Shown here: positions 17,363 through 24,996 of the stretch, piece after piece | Position numbering within the stretch: the first letter of the stretch is position 1 | Layout of the letters: every line of letters begins with the position of its first letter | Source of the DNA: Occultella glacieicola | GTDB taxonomy: Bacteria; Actinomycetota; Actinomycetes; Actinomycetales; Beutenbergiaceae | Direction of reading: 5' to 3' | Assembly (NCBI RefSeq): GCF_004353825.1 | Contig: NZ_SMNA01000005.1 | Location: 372,001-436,000, forward strand | DNA: 64,000 nucleotides | Translations under genes and position numbers: made by a program | The notes under the pieces: model-generated | Told to the model about the DNA's origin: nothing | The model's input: the letters and a program-made list of their open reading frames with translations, nothing else | The model's database searches: none

Positions 17363-18351
17363 CCGGCGCCGCCCGCGACGTCATCGTGCTCGCCGGCGGC
17401 CGCGCGGAGCGGCTCGGCGGGGCCAGCAAGCCGCAGGTGCGGGTCGGTGGTCAGACACTGCTCGAGCGGGTGCTTGCGGCAGCCTCCGACGACGCCGGGC
17501 ACCCCGTCCGCGCGGTGGTCGTCGGCCCGGCCGAGCTCGCCTCGACGGATGTGCGGGCCGGTCTGGCGCTCCGGGTGGTGCGTGAGGACCCGCCGTTCGG
17601 TGGCCCGGTGGCCGGGCTCGCCGCCGGCCTGGCCGAGCTCGAGACGTGGGCCGGTGCGGCCCGCCCCCCCGACCTGCCCGTGCTGGTACTGGCCTGCGAC
17701 CTCCCGTACGTCAGCACCGCCGTCGGGCCCCTGCTGGAGCGTTTCGCCACGCTCGGCGAGGACGAGGACGGTGCGTGCGCCGAGCAGGACGGCCGCCTGC
17801 AGTGGCTCGTCGGTGCCTACCGGCGCGAGGCGCTGCGACGTGCCCTCGGCGCGCTCGGCAGGCACGGCAGCGTCCAGGGCGCCTCCGTGCGGGCCCTGGT
17901 GGCACCGCTGCGGCTGGTCGGGGTGGGCGGTGTCGACGCCCGGGACGTCGACACCTGGGCGGAGGTCGCGGGCGCCCGGGAGCGGCTGGGCGAGCCTCGG
18001 GCCGGGGACGGTCCTGGGGTCGGCGCCGATGTGGCAGAGTCTGTTCAACGGCGAGGAGGACCGATGAGTCGTGAACTACCCCCGATCCAGGACTGGGTCG
18101 AGACGCTGGCGGCCGAGCTCGGGGTCGATCCCGCGCTGGTGGACCTGCGCGCGCTGCTCGACATGACCCGGGACGTCGCGCACCACGTGGACCGCCCGGC
18201 GGCCCCGGTGAGTGCGTTCATCGTGGGACTCGCCGCCGGTTCCGGGGCCTCGGTGGACCAGGTCCAACAGCTGTGCGCGCGCACCTCCGACCTCGCCCGC
18301 GCCCGCAGTGGCGATGATCACGCCGGCGCCGGACCGGCGGCCGACCGATGA
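17359..18351 (+). CDS. mobA: Molybdenum cofactor guanylyltransferase (MobA-like) fused to DUF6457
   Basis: 330 residues. N-terminal MobA nucleotidyltransferase (about 1-210): LAGGRAERLGG with SKP, and the metal-binding Asp in VLACDLPYV; it transfers GMP to molybdopterin. After a Gly-rich linker the frame continues into a DUF6457 domain (about 236-330; IQDWVETLAAELGVD, ALLDMTRDVAHHVDRPAAPV). No stop separates them. The Met at residue 236 (ATG 18064) is preceded by AGGAGG with 4-nt spacing, so a separate 95-residue DUF6457 product could also be made. GTG start overlaps the small-ORF stop; own stop overlaps moaD (ATGA). Confidence 0.85.
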   Translation: MTGAARDVIVLAGGRAERLGGASKPQVRVGGQTLLERVLAAASDDAGHPVRAVVVGPAELASTDVRAGLALRVVREDPPFGGPVAGLAAGLAELETWAGAARPPDLPVLVLACDLPYVSTAVGPLLERFATLGEDEDGACAEQDGRLQWLVGAYRREALRRALGALGRHGSVQGASVRALVAPLRLVGVGGVDARDVDTWAEVAGARERLGEPRAGDGPGVGADVAESVQRRGGPMSRELPPIQDWVETLAAELGVDPALVDLRALLDMTRDVAHHVDRPAAPVSAFIVGLAAGSGASVDQVQQLCARTSDLARARSGDDHAGAGPAADR

Positions 18352-18584
18352 CCGAGGTCCGCTACTTCGCCGCGGCCGCCGAAGCCGCTGGTCGCAGCGG
18401 CGAGTCGCTCGCCGCAGGCACCGTCGGGGAACTGCGCGAACTGATGGTGAGCCGGCACGGCGAGGCCCTGGAACGGGTGCTCTCCCGTTGTTCCCTCCTG
18501 GTCGACGGGGTAGCCTCCCCCGATGATGTCTCGCTGGATGACGACACCGTGGTGGACGTACTCCCCCCGTTCGCGGGAGGCTGA
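18348..18584 (+). CDS. moaD: MoaD-like sulfur carrier, small subunit of MPT synthase
   Basis: 78 residues with a ubiquitin-like pattern ending in FAGG; the terminal Gly-Gly is the site of adenylation by MoeZ and thiocarboxylation. Pairs with MoaE (encoded at 23974-24399) to put the dithiolene sulfurs on molybdopterin. Starts by ATGA overlap with the mobA/DUF6457 stop; last gene of the operon. Confidence 0.92.
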   Translation: MTEVRYFAAAAEAAGRSGESLAAGTVGELRELMVSRHGEALERVLSRCSLLVDGVASPDDVSLDDDTVVDVLPPFAGG

Positions 18585-18605
18585 GAACCTCGGCGGCAGC
18601 GGCCG

Positions 18606-19826
18606 TTGAGGCCGGCCCCCACCGCAGCGACCACGGCTGCCCCCAGGGCAGCCACCGAAGCGACCAGGACGACCGGGTCACGTGACCGGGCGCCCGGGGC
18701 GGCGCCGCGCCTGCGCGCCCTCGACGCCCTGCGACTACTCGCCGCGCTGACCGTGGTGCTGATGCACTTCACCACCCGCGACCACGGGCGGTGGGGTGTC
18801 GACGTGCTTCCACACGAGCTGTTCCCGGGCCTGAGCGAGGTGCTCCGGTACGGCTATGTCGGGATGCACCTGTTCTTCGTGCTGAGCGGGTTCGTGATCC
18901 TGATGTCCGCCTGGGGGCGATCGACCGGTTCGTTCGTGGCCTCCCGGATCAGCCGCCTGTACCCCGCGTTCTGGGTCGCCGTGCTGCTCACCGCGACGCT
19001 GCGCTGGCTCTGGCCGACGTTCGAGGCGCGCTCGGTGCCGGAGGTGCTCGCGAACCTGACCATGTTCCATGAGCCGTTCGACGTGGTGCACGTGGACGGC
19101 GTGTACTGGACGCTCTGGGTGGAGATGCAGTTCTACCTGCTCATGGCCGTCCTGGTGGCGCTCGGGCTGACCCGGCGCCGGGTCCTGGTCACGGCGACGG
19201 CCCTGCCGCTGGTGGGCACGGCGCTCACCCTGACGATGCCAGGCGCGACCGAGACCGTGACGGCGCTCAGCTGGGTGTCGATGTTCGGTGCCGGCATGGT
19301 CATGTACCTGATCTACCGGGACGGGCACAGCGTGAAGCTGTGGGCGCTGGTCGCCCTGAACACCGCACAGGGAGTGCTGGTCGCGGCCCTGACCCAGACC
19401 GACTCGATCGAGGCGATCTCCTCCGGAGCCGAGGTCTCCCCGCTGGTCCTCGCGCTGGCGGTCCTGGGCGTGGTTGCCGCGGTGGCGGTGATCGCGTTCG
19501 TGCCGGCGATCCGGGATCTGGACTGGCGCTGGCTGACCGCCGTCGGCACCCTCACGTTCCCGCTGTACCTCACCCACGAGTACGTGGGCTGGGCGCTGAT
19601 CGAGGCGCTGCATCCCGTGCTCGGGAAGTGGGGCACCCTGGCCGTCGCGGTCGGCGTGTGCCTGGGCCTGGCCTGGCTGATCCACCGGTTCGTGGAGAAG
19701 CGGTGGCACCGGAGGATGCGCCGGTGGCTCGAGGCGCGCCTCAGCCCGCCGCGCGCCACGCCGGACCTGCCGGCCTCGGATCCACCGGTCGCCCGGACGT
19801 CAGGGTCGGTCGGTCAGTCCCAGTGA
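18606..19826 (+). CDS. Acyltransferase family 3 (OafA/YrhL-like) membrane protein
   Basis: 406 residues, about ten membrane helices. Acyltransferase-3 marks: LRALDALRLLAALTVVLMHF near the N-terminus (catalytic His), FFVLSGFV, SRISRLYPAFW, and FPLYLTHEYVGW in the last third. These enzymes O-acylate envelope polysaccharides or lipids. TTG start at 18606, 22 nt after moaD; no better ATG/GTG precedes the first conserved residues. The tail is Pro-rich. 27 bp of the 3' end overlap the convergent TetR gene. Confidence 0.85.
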   Translation: MRPAPTAATTAAPRAATEATRTTGSRDRAPGAAPRLRALDALRLLAALTVVLMHFTTRDHGRWGVDVLPHELFPGLSEVLRYGYVGMHLFFVLSGFVILMSAWGRSTGSFVASRISRLYPAFWVAVLLTATLRWLWPTFEARSVPEVLANLTMFHEPFDVVHVDGVYWTLWVEMQFYLLMAVLVALGLTRRRVLVTATALPLVGTALTLTMPGATETVTALSWVSMFGAGMVMYLIYRDGHSVKLWALVALNTAQGVLVAALTQTDSIEAISSGAEVSPLVLALAVLGVVAAVAVIAFVPAIRDLDWRWLTAVGTLTFPLYLTHEYVGWALIEALHPVLGKWGTLAVAVGVCLGLAWLIHRFVEKRWHRRMRRWLEARLSPPRATPDLPASDPPVARTSGSVGQSQ

Positions 19827-20558
19827 CGCCGTCAGCGCCTCGACGGCGTGGGCGTACAGGGCGTCGGCCGGTTCGAAGCCGCCGTGGAAGTGGCCGCCGA
19901 TCTCGAGGGTGACGAGTCCGATCACTTGGGCCAGCGCCGTGACGCCCGCCGCCAGCCGGGCGGGCGGGACCCGCGGGCCGAGCAGCGATCCGGCGGCGCG
20001 GAGCTGGGCGTCCAGGCCCGGGTCGGTGACCTCGGCCGCCTCGAGCGGTCGGTCCTCAGCCGCCTCGAGCGGTCGGAAGAACGCGAGCATCACCCGCTCG
20101 GCCGGAACCGTCGTCTCCTGCGGCGCGCGGTAGCCCGGCACCGGGGTGCCGTAGATCAGGGAGAACCGGTGCGGCTGGACCAGGGCCCAGCTCCGCAGGG
20201 TGCTGGCGGCCGTGGCCCACCGCCGGGCGGGGTCCGCGGCCGCGGGACGGGCCCCGCCGCCCGCGGCCGGGGTGTCCGCGCGCACGCCGGCAGCACCGCC
20301 GGCACCGGCAGTGCGGTCTGCGGACTCGAGCGCGTGGGCGAGGTCGGCGTAGGCGTCGACGATCAGGGCGGTGAGCAGGTCGTCCCGGCTCGCGAAGTAG
20401 CGGTACAGCGCCGAGGACACCATGCCGAGCTCGCGGGAGATCGCCCGCAGCGACAGCTCCCCCGCGCCCGCGTCGCCGAGCTGGCGCAGGGCCTCGTTCT
20501 TGATCTGCTCGGTGAGCTCCGCGCGGGCGATGGCGCGGGCCGTACCTGGGGCCGCCAT
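19800..20558 (-). CDS. TetR/AcrR family regulator
   Basis: 252 residues. N-terminal TetR helix-turn-helix (about 12-60; LSLRAISRELGMVSSALYRYF), an Ala/Gly/Pro-rich stretch after residue 85, and a C-terminal ligand domain of the TetR_C_13-like type. ATG 20558 begins MAAPGTARA. Divergent from the membrane-protein gene at 20687; two similar inverted repeats lie in the 128-bp gap, so it probably represses both itself and that gene. Confidence 0.88.
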   Translation of the reverse strand: MAAPGTARAIARAELTEQIKNEALRQLGDAGAGELSLRAISRELGMVSSALYRYFASRDDLLTALIVDAYADLAHALESADRTAGAGGAAGVRADTPAAGGGARPAAADPARRWATAASTLRSWALVQPHRFSLIYGTPVPGYRAPQETTVPAERVMLAFFRPLEAAEDRPLEAAEVTDPGLDAQLRAAGSLLGPRVPPARLAAGVTALAQVIGLVTLEIGGHFHGGFEPADALYAHAVEALTASLGLTDRP

Positions 20559-20596
20559 GGCAGGAGTCTGCCACAAGCGAGATCGCTGCTCTGAAT

Positions 20597-20613
20597 TGTG
20601 AGCACCGCTCTTG
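20597..20613. promoter_or_regulatory. Probable TetR operator, copy 1
   Basis: TGTGAGCACCGCTCTTG matches 13 of 17 positions of the perfect palindrome 52 bp downstream (20649-20665); the core GAGC-3-GCTC is intact. Lies 39 bp upstream of the TetR start. Confidence 0.5.
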
Positions 20614-20648
20614 TCATCCGGTGGAGCAGCGGGCATGATGGCGACAAC

Positions 20649-20665
20649 CGAGAGCATCGCTCTCG
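20649..20665. promoter_or_regulatory. Probable TetR operator, copy 2
   Basis: Perfect 7-bp inverted repeat CGAGAGC-ATC-GCTCTCG, 21 bp before the start of the membrane-protein gene. Together with copy 1 it places one site near each divergent promoter. Confidence 0.6.
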
Positions 20666-20686
20666 TCCTGACGAGCGGAGCTCTCC

Positions 20687-21412
20687 ATGACCACCTCGCA
20701 CACGGAGCCCACCGCGGCGGCGACGCCGATCACCGAGGCGACCACCGCCGTCGGACCCGTGGATCCGGTCGGCGGCCCGAGCCGCACGCCGATGTCCGCC
20801 CGGGCCGCCCTGGCCGCGGCCGGCGTGCTCTTCGCGGCCTACCCGGCCCTGCGCCCGTGGACCGATGAGACGACCCTGGCCGGCGCGGCCGCGTTCGCCT
20901 CTCCGGCATGGGTGGCCGCCCACACGATGGGCATGTTCGCCTTCATGCTGCTCACGGTCGCGCTGGCGCTCAGGTCGGTCGCGGTCGGCACGGGCTGGGC
21001 GAACGCCGTCGTAGCCGCCGTCGGCACGGCACTGATCCTGCCGTACTACGGCGCCGAGACGTTCGGCCTCCCGGTCATCGGCGCCCGCGCACTGGCCGAC
21101 GGCGACGCCAGCCTTCTCGAACTGGCCGGCGCCTTCCGCTACGCACCCGTCCCGATGGTCCTCTTCGGGCTCGGGCTGCTCGCCCTTGCGGCGGCCGGCG
21201 TCCTGCTCGTCCGCGAGGGGTGGCGGTCCCGGGGCCTCGCCCGTGTGAGCGAACTCCTCACCGGACTGATGCTGGCCCTGTACCTGGCGCAGTACTTCGG
21301 TACGCCGGCGATGCGGATCGGGCATGGCGTCCTGCTCGCACTGGGGTGCCTCCTGATGGCCGCCGCGTGGGGCGGGCGCCGTGGTGAGTCACGCGACTCA
21401 CCACCGTGCTAG
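20687..21412 (+). CDS. Hypothetical integral membrane protein under TetR control
   Basis: 241 residues. A Thr/Pro-rich cytoplasmic N-terminus of about 35 residues, then six predicted membrane helices (about 40-55, 72-92, 100-115, 146-170, 185-205, 210-230). No transporter signature is recognised. GGAG lies 6 nt before the ATG. Divergent from a TetR gene with two shared operators, which makes it the likely regulated target. The 3' end contains the operator of the next TetR gene. Confidence 0.7.
   Translation: MTTSHTEPTAAATPITEATTAVGPVDPVGGPSRTPMSARAALAAAGVLFAAYPALRPWTDETTLAGAAAFASPAWVAAHTMGMFAFMLLTVALALRSVAVGTGWANAVVAAVGTALILPYYGAETFGLPVIGARALADGDASLLELAGAFRYAPVPMVLFGLGLLALAAAGVLLVREGWRSRGLARVSELLTGLMLALYLAQYFGTPAMRIGHGVLLALGCLLMAAAWGGRRGESRDSPPC
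21381..21404. promoter_or_regulatory. Palindromic operator before second TetR gene
   Basis: Perfect 10-bp arms GTGGTGAGTC-ACGC-GACTCACCAC, ending 5 bp before the TAGGTT -10 element (21410-21415) of the following TetR gene. The position fits autorepression; it overlaps the last codons of the upstream gene. Confidence 0.6.
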
Positions 21413-21421
21413 GTTGGGCAG

Positions 21422-22045
21422 ATGCCACGCGAACTCTCGGCGTACCACCGGCAGGTCGCCGCAGCCAACCGCGAGGCCATCCTGGCCGCGGCCACCGATC
21501 TGTTCCTGGAACGCGGTTACGACCGGACCTCGCTGGCCCGGGTAGCCGAGCGCGCCGGGGTGTCCAAGGCGACCCTGTTCAAGCAGTTCCCGACGAAGGC
21601 GGAGCTGTTCGAGGCGACGGTGCTCGCGGCCGGTGCCGGTCCCGACGAGGTGCTCGCGGACCCGCCGGTGGGCGACTTCCGCGCCGGTCTGGTCGTCCTG
21701 GGCCTCGCCTATGTGGAGTTGCTGTCCCGCCCGCGGGTCGCGGACCTGATCCGGACCCTGATCGCGGAGTCCCCGCGGTTCCCGGAACTGCGGGAGCGGA
21801 CCTTCGACTTCGGCGCGCTGCCCGTGCTCGCGGCGCTGAAGCGCTACTTCCGAGCGGCCAACGATGCGGCAACCGCCGACGTCGACGATCCGGAGGTGGC
21901 GGCACCGCAGTTCCTCGGCATGATCGCCACGGTCGTCTTCTGGCCCCGCCTGGTCCACGGCGGCTGGTCGCTCAACGAGCAGGAGACCCGCGAGGTGGTC
22001 GACCAGGCCGCGCGGACGATCCTGGCGCGCTACGGCCGCCGCTGA
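21422..22045 (+). CDS. TetR/AcrR family regulator
   Basis: 207 residues. HTH at about 16-62 (REAILAAATDLFLERGY, VAERAGVSKATLFKQFPTKAELF), C-terminal TetR_C domain. Leaderless candidate: TAGGTT 6 nt before the ATG and no Shine-Dalgarno. A perfect palindrome just upstream is the probable self-operator. Possible targets are its own promoter and unknown genes; the upstream membrane-protein gene ends only 10 bp before. Confidence 0.88.
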   Translation: MPRELSAYHRQVAAANREAILAAATDLFLERGYDRTSLARVAERAGVSKATLFKQFPTKAELFEATVLAAGAGPDEVLADPPVGDFRAGLVVLGLAYVELLSRPRVADLIRTLIAESPRFPELRERTFDFGALPVLAALKRYFRAANDAATADVDDPEVAAPQFLGMIATVVFWPRLVHGGWSLNEQETREVVDQAARTILARYGRR

Positions 22046-22069
22046 CCACCGCCGGCCAGCGAACGGACC

Positions 22070-22852
22070 CTAGCCGACCAGGGACGCGATCGGTCCCCGC
22101 ACCGCCTCGAGCACCTCCGACGAGGCCGCGCCGATCAGCCACGGCGTGAGCGGTCCGCATGGGGCGTAGGCGGAGCCGTCGAGCCGGCCGGTGAAGCCGC
22201 CGGCCTCGGCCAGGAGCAGCGCGCCCGGTACGTGGTCCCAGGGCCAGTCGTTGCGGAAGGCGACGTACTCCACCTCACCGAGGGCCACCTTGGCGTAGTC
22301 CACCCCGGCGCACATCCAGGAGTCGGAGATCTGCAGCGGCGCCGGGGCGTTGCTGCGCAGGGGCTGGCTGGAGGTCGCGCCGCGCAGGGGCAGGCCCGCC
22401 ACGACGGCGGGCCGCTCGATCCGGACCCCGTTGCGGTACGCCCCGGCCCCGGCCTCGGCGACGAACGCCTCCGCCCGCTCGGGCACCCAGATCCAGGAGC
22501 GGACCGCCGCACCGCCGCGCACCTCGGCCACCATGACCGCATGGTCCGGGGACCCGTTCACGAAGTTCTTGGTGCCGTCGATCGGGTCGATCGTGAAGGA
22601 GTGCTCCGCCGCGGCGAACGCCTCGAGCAGGCTCGCATCCGCGGAGGCGGCCTCCTCGCCGAGCACGAGCGCGTCCGGGTAGGCGGCCTGCAGCACCGCG
22701 GCGATGGCGATCTCGCTCTCCCGGTCCGCCACGGTCACCAGGTCACCCGGGGCCTTCTCGAACACCTGCCCGCCGGAGAGGGCACGGAACCGTGGCGTGA
22801 TGACGGTGGCGGCCGTCTCCTTCAGCAGGTCGAGGACGGCGTCGGTATCCAT
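22070..22852 (-). CDS. Inositol monophosphatase family protein
   Basis: 260 residues. Metal and active-site motifs: GEEA (65-68), IDPIDGTKNFVNG (88-100; Asp89, Asp92, Thr94) and the late WDHVPGALLLAEAGG. Mg-dependent sugar or inositol phosphate phosphatase; the subgroup also includes HisN-type histidinol phosphatases and 3'-phosphoadenosine phosphatases, so the substrate is uncertain. ATG 22852 has CAGGTT 7 nt upstream and no Shine-Dalgarno. Confidence 0.88.
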   Translation of the reverse strand: MDTDAVLDLLKETAATVITPRFRALSGGQVFEKAPGDLVTVADRESEIAIAAVLQAAYPDALVLGEEAASADASLLEAFAAAEHSFTIDPIDGTKNFVNGSPDHAVMVAEVRGGAAVRSWIWVPERAEAFVAEAGAGAYRNGVRIERPAVVAGLPLRGATSSQPLRSNAPAPLQISDSWMCAGVDYAKVALGEVEYVAFRNDWPWDHVPGALLLAEAGGFTGRLDGSAYAPCGPLTPWLIGAASSEVLEAVRGPIASLVG

Positions 22853-22960
22853 GCCGTCCAACCTGCCAGAGACGGACGACCGGGCGCGACCGCGTCTCAC
22901 GGCCGGTGCCGCGCCGTCACCGGCCGTTCACCGGCATGAGCCGCTCACCGGCAGCGGCCG

Positions 22961-23977
22961 TCAGCCGCCGATGGCACTCATCGGGCGGTCCGGCTGCAGG
23001 AAGCCGGGGTCGTCGATGCCGTGCCCGGGCAGCTTGCCCGCGATGCAGGTGTGCATCAGGGTCGCGATGTCGTCGTCGGTGCCGCCGCCGCGCAGCACCC
23101 CGAGCAGGTCGGACTCCTCGCGCGCGAACAGGCAGTTGCGCAGCTGCCCGTCGGCGGTCAGCCGGACCCGGTCGCACGCTCCGCAGAATGGCAGCGTCAC
23201 GGAACGGATCACGCCCACGGTGGTCGGTCCGCCGTCGATCAGGAACCGCTCCGCGGGCGAGGTGCCCCGGTCCCCGAACTCGGTGAGCTCGAACTCCTGC
23301 TCGAGAACGGCGAGGATCTCCTCGCCGGTGACCATCGCCGCCCGGGTCCAGGTGTGCCCGGCATCCAGCGGCATCTGCTCGATGAACCGCATCTCGGCGC
23401 CTTTGTCGCGGGCGAAGGCGACCAGGTCCACGAGCTCGTCGTCATTCACCCCGCGCATGGCGACGGCGTTGATCTTCACGGGCGCCAGGCCGGCGGCGAA
23501 CGCGGCGTCGATGCCGTCCAGGACCTCGGGCAGCTTGTCCCGCCGGGTCAGGGCGTGGAAGCGGTCGCGGCGCAGCGTGTCCAGGCTGATGTTCACCCGG
23601 GTCAGGCCGGCCTCGACCAGCGGCCCGGCGAGCGTCGGCAGCCGGATCCCGTTCGTGGTCATCGACAGCTCCAGCTGCCCGTCGTCACCGATGATCGCGG
23701 ACATCCGGGCCACCACGTCCACGGCGTCCGGGCGCAGCAGCGGCTCGCCGCCGGTGAGCCGGACCTCCACGATGCCGAGCGCGGCCGCGACCTCGGTCAC
23801 CCGGACCAGCTCGTCGGTGGTGAGGATGTTGTCCTTGTGCAGCCACGGCACGCCCTCGGCCGGCATGCAGTAGGTGCACCGCAGGTTGCACTTGTCCGTC
23901 AGGGAGATCCGCAGGTCGCGGTGCACCCGCCCGTATCGGTCGATGATCGGGCGGGCCAGCTCCGGGGAGACGCTCAT
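22961..23977 (-). CDS. moaA: GTP 3',8-cyclase (MoaA)
   Basis: 338 residues. Radical SAM cluster Cys30-Cys34-Cys37 (CNLRCTYC), SAM-binding RLTGGEPLLR, second [4Fe-4S] site Cys265, Cys268 and Cys282 (CGACDRVRLT, then RNC), and the conserved C-terminal Gly-Gly. First step of molybdenum cofactor synthesis: GTP to 3',8-cyclo-GTP. ATG overlaps the moaE stop; third gene of mogA-moaE-moaA on the minus strand. Confidence 0.95.
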   Translation of the reverse strand: MSVSPELARPIIDRYGRVHRDLRISLTDKCNLRCTYCMPAEGVPWLHKDNILTTDELVRVTEVAAALGIVEVRLTGGEPLLRPDAVDVVARMSAIIGDDGQLELSMTTNGIRLPTLAGPLVEAGLTRVNISLDTLRRDRFHALTRRDKLPEVLDGIDAAFAAGLAPVKINAVAMRGVNDDELVDLVAFARDKGAEMRFIEQMPLDAGHTWTRAAMVTGEEILAVLEQEFELTEFGDRGTSPAERFLIDGGPTTVGVIRSVTLPFCGACDRVRLTADGQLRNCLFAREESDLLGVLRGGGTDDDIATLMHTCIAGKLPGHGIDDPGFLQPDRPMSAIGG

Positions 23978-24399
23978 GCCGACCCCACCCAGGTGTGGCT
24001 GCCGTCGGCCAGGAACTGCTTCTTCCACATCGGCAGTTCGGCCTTGACCACCTCGACGAGGTCGCGGCAGGCATCGAACGCCGCCGCCCGGTGCGCACTG
24101 CCGGCGCACGCGACGATGGCGAGGTCCCCGACGGCGAGGTCGCCGGTGCGGTGGCTCACCGCGAGGGCCACGTCCGGGTGCCGGCCGGCGACCCGGTCGG
24201 CGAGTTCGGCGAGCACCCGCGGGGCGTCGGGGTGGGCGCTGTACTCGAGCCGGGTCACCGTACCGTTCGCGTCCGGGCTGTGGTCGCGGACGGTCCCGAT
24301 GAAACTGGCGACGGCGCCGGTGCCGGAGTCGGAGACGGCCCCCATGTGGGTCGCGACGTCGAGTGGCTCGGGGGAGATCGCGGTCAGGCGCACGCTCAT
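23974..24399 (-). CDS. moaE: Molybdopterin synthase catalytic subunit (MoaE)
   Basis: 141 residues. ASFIGTVRDHS, the HRTG-DLAVGD segment, SAHRAAAFDAC and the active-site lysine pair in PMWKKQF are all present. Uses MoaD thiocarboxylate to convert cPMP to molybdopterin. Overlaps mogA upstream (ATGA) and moaA downstream. Its partner moaD sits about 5 kb away in the other Moco operon. Confidence 0.94.
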   Translation of the reverse strand: MSVRLTAISPEPLDVATHMGAVSDSGTGAVASFIGTVRDHSPDANGTVTRLEYSAHPDAPRVLAELADRVAGRHPDVALAVSHRTGDLAVGDLAIVACAGSAHRAAAFDACRDLVEVVKAELPMWKKQFLADGSHTWVGSA

Positions 24400-24881
24400 C
24401 CGTGGTCACCGCCGTCCAGCTGGTCCAGGATGTGCGGGACGAGCGGCAGCAGCACGGCCACCGCGGACGCGGCCCCGCCCGGGCTCCCGGGCGCGTTCAC
24501 CACGAACGCCCCACCCAGGGTGCCGGCCACACCCCGACTCAGGATCGCCGTCGGCACGACGGCCGCGTCGCGGCGGCGCAGTTCCTCGGCGATCCCGGGA
24601 AGTTCCACCTCGAGCACCCGAACGGTCCCCTCCGGGGTGCGGTCCCGTGGCGAGATGCCGGTACCGCCGCTGGTCAGGACGAGCCGGGCACCGCCGTCGA
24701 CGGCGTCCCGCAGCGCGGTCTCGACGGCGTCGGCGCCGTCGGGGACCACCCGGACCGGTTCGACGTCGTATCCCGCCTCGGCGAGCAGGGCGGCGGCACG
24801 GGCGCCGGAGACGTCCTCGCGCTCCCCGGCCGCGCACCGGTCCGAGACCGTGATCACGACCGCCCGAATACCGTTACCCAT
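24396..24881 (-). CDS. mogA: Molybdopterin adenylyltransferase (MogA/MoaB-like)
   Basis: 161 residues, MoCF-binding fold: VVITVSDRCAAGEREDVSG, LTSGGTGISPRD and NAPGSPGGA, the last replacing the more usual LPGSP. Adenylylates molybdopterin before MoeA inserts molybdenum. First gene of mogA-moaE-moaA. The ATG has TAGGCT (24888-24893, minus strand) 6 nt upstream and no Shine-Dalgarno: leaderless candidate. Confidence 0.92.
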   Translation of the reverse strand: MGNGIRAVVITVSDRCAAGEREDVSGARAAALLAEAGYDVEPVRVVPDGADAVETALRDAVDGGARLVLTSGGTGISPRDRTPEGTVRVLEVELPGIAEELRRRDAAVVPTAILSRGVAGTLGGAFVVNAPGSPGGAASAVAVLLPLVPHILDQLDGGDHG

Positions 24882-24996
24882 CCGGCCAGCCTACGTCCTA
24901 TCGGCCGGTGACCTGCCCGTGTCGCTCGCGCAGCCGGGCCACCGCAGCCGGGCTACGATCGCTTCGTCAGTCCAGTCGTCGAGGGAACGTGAATAG

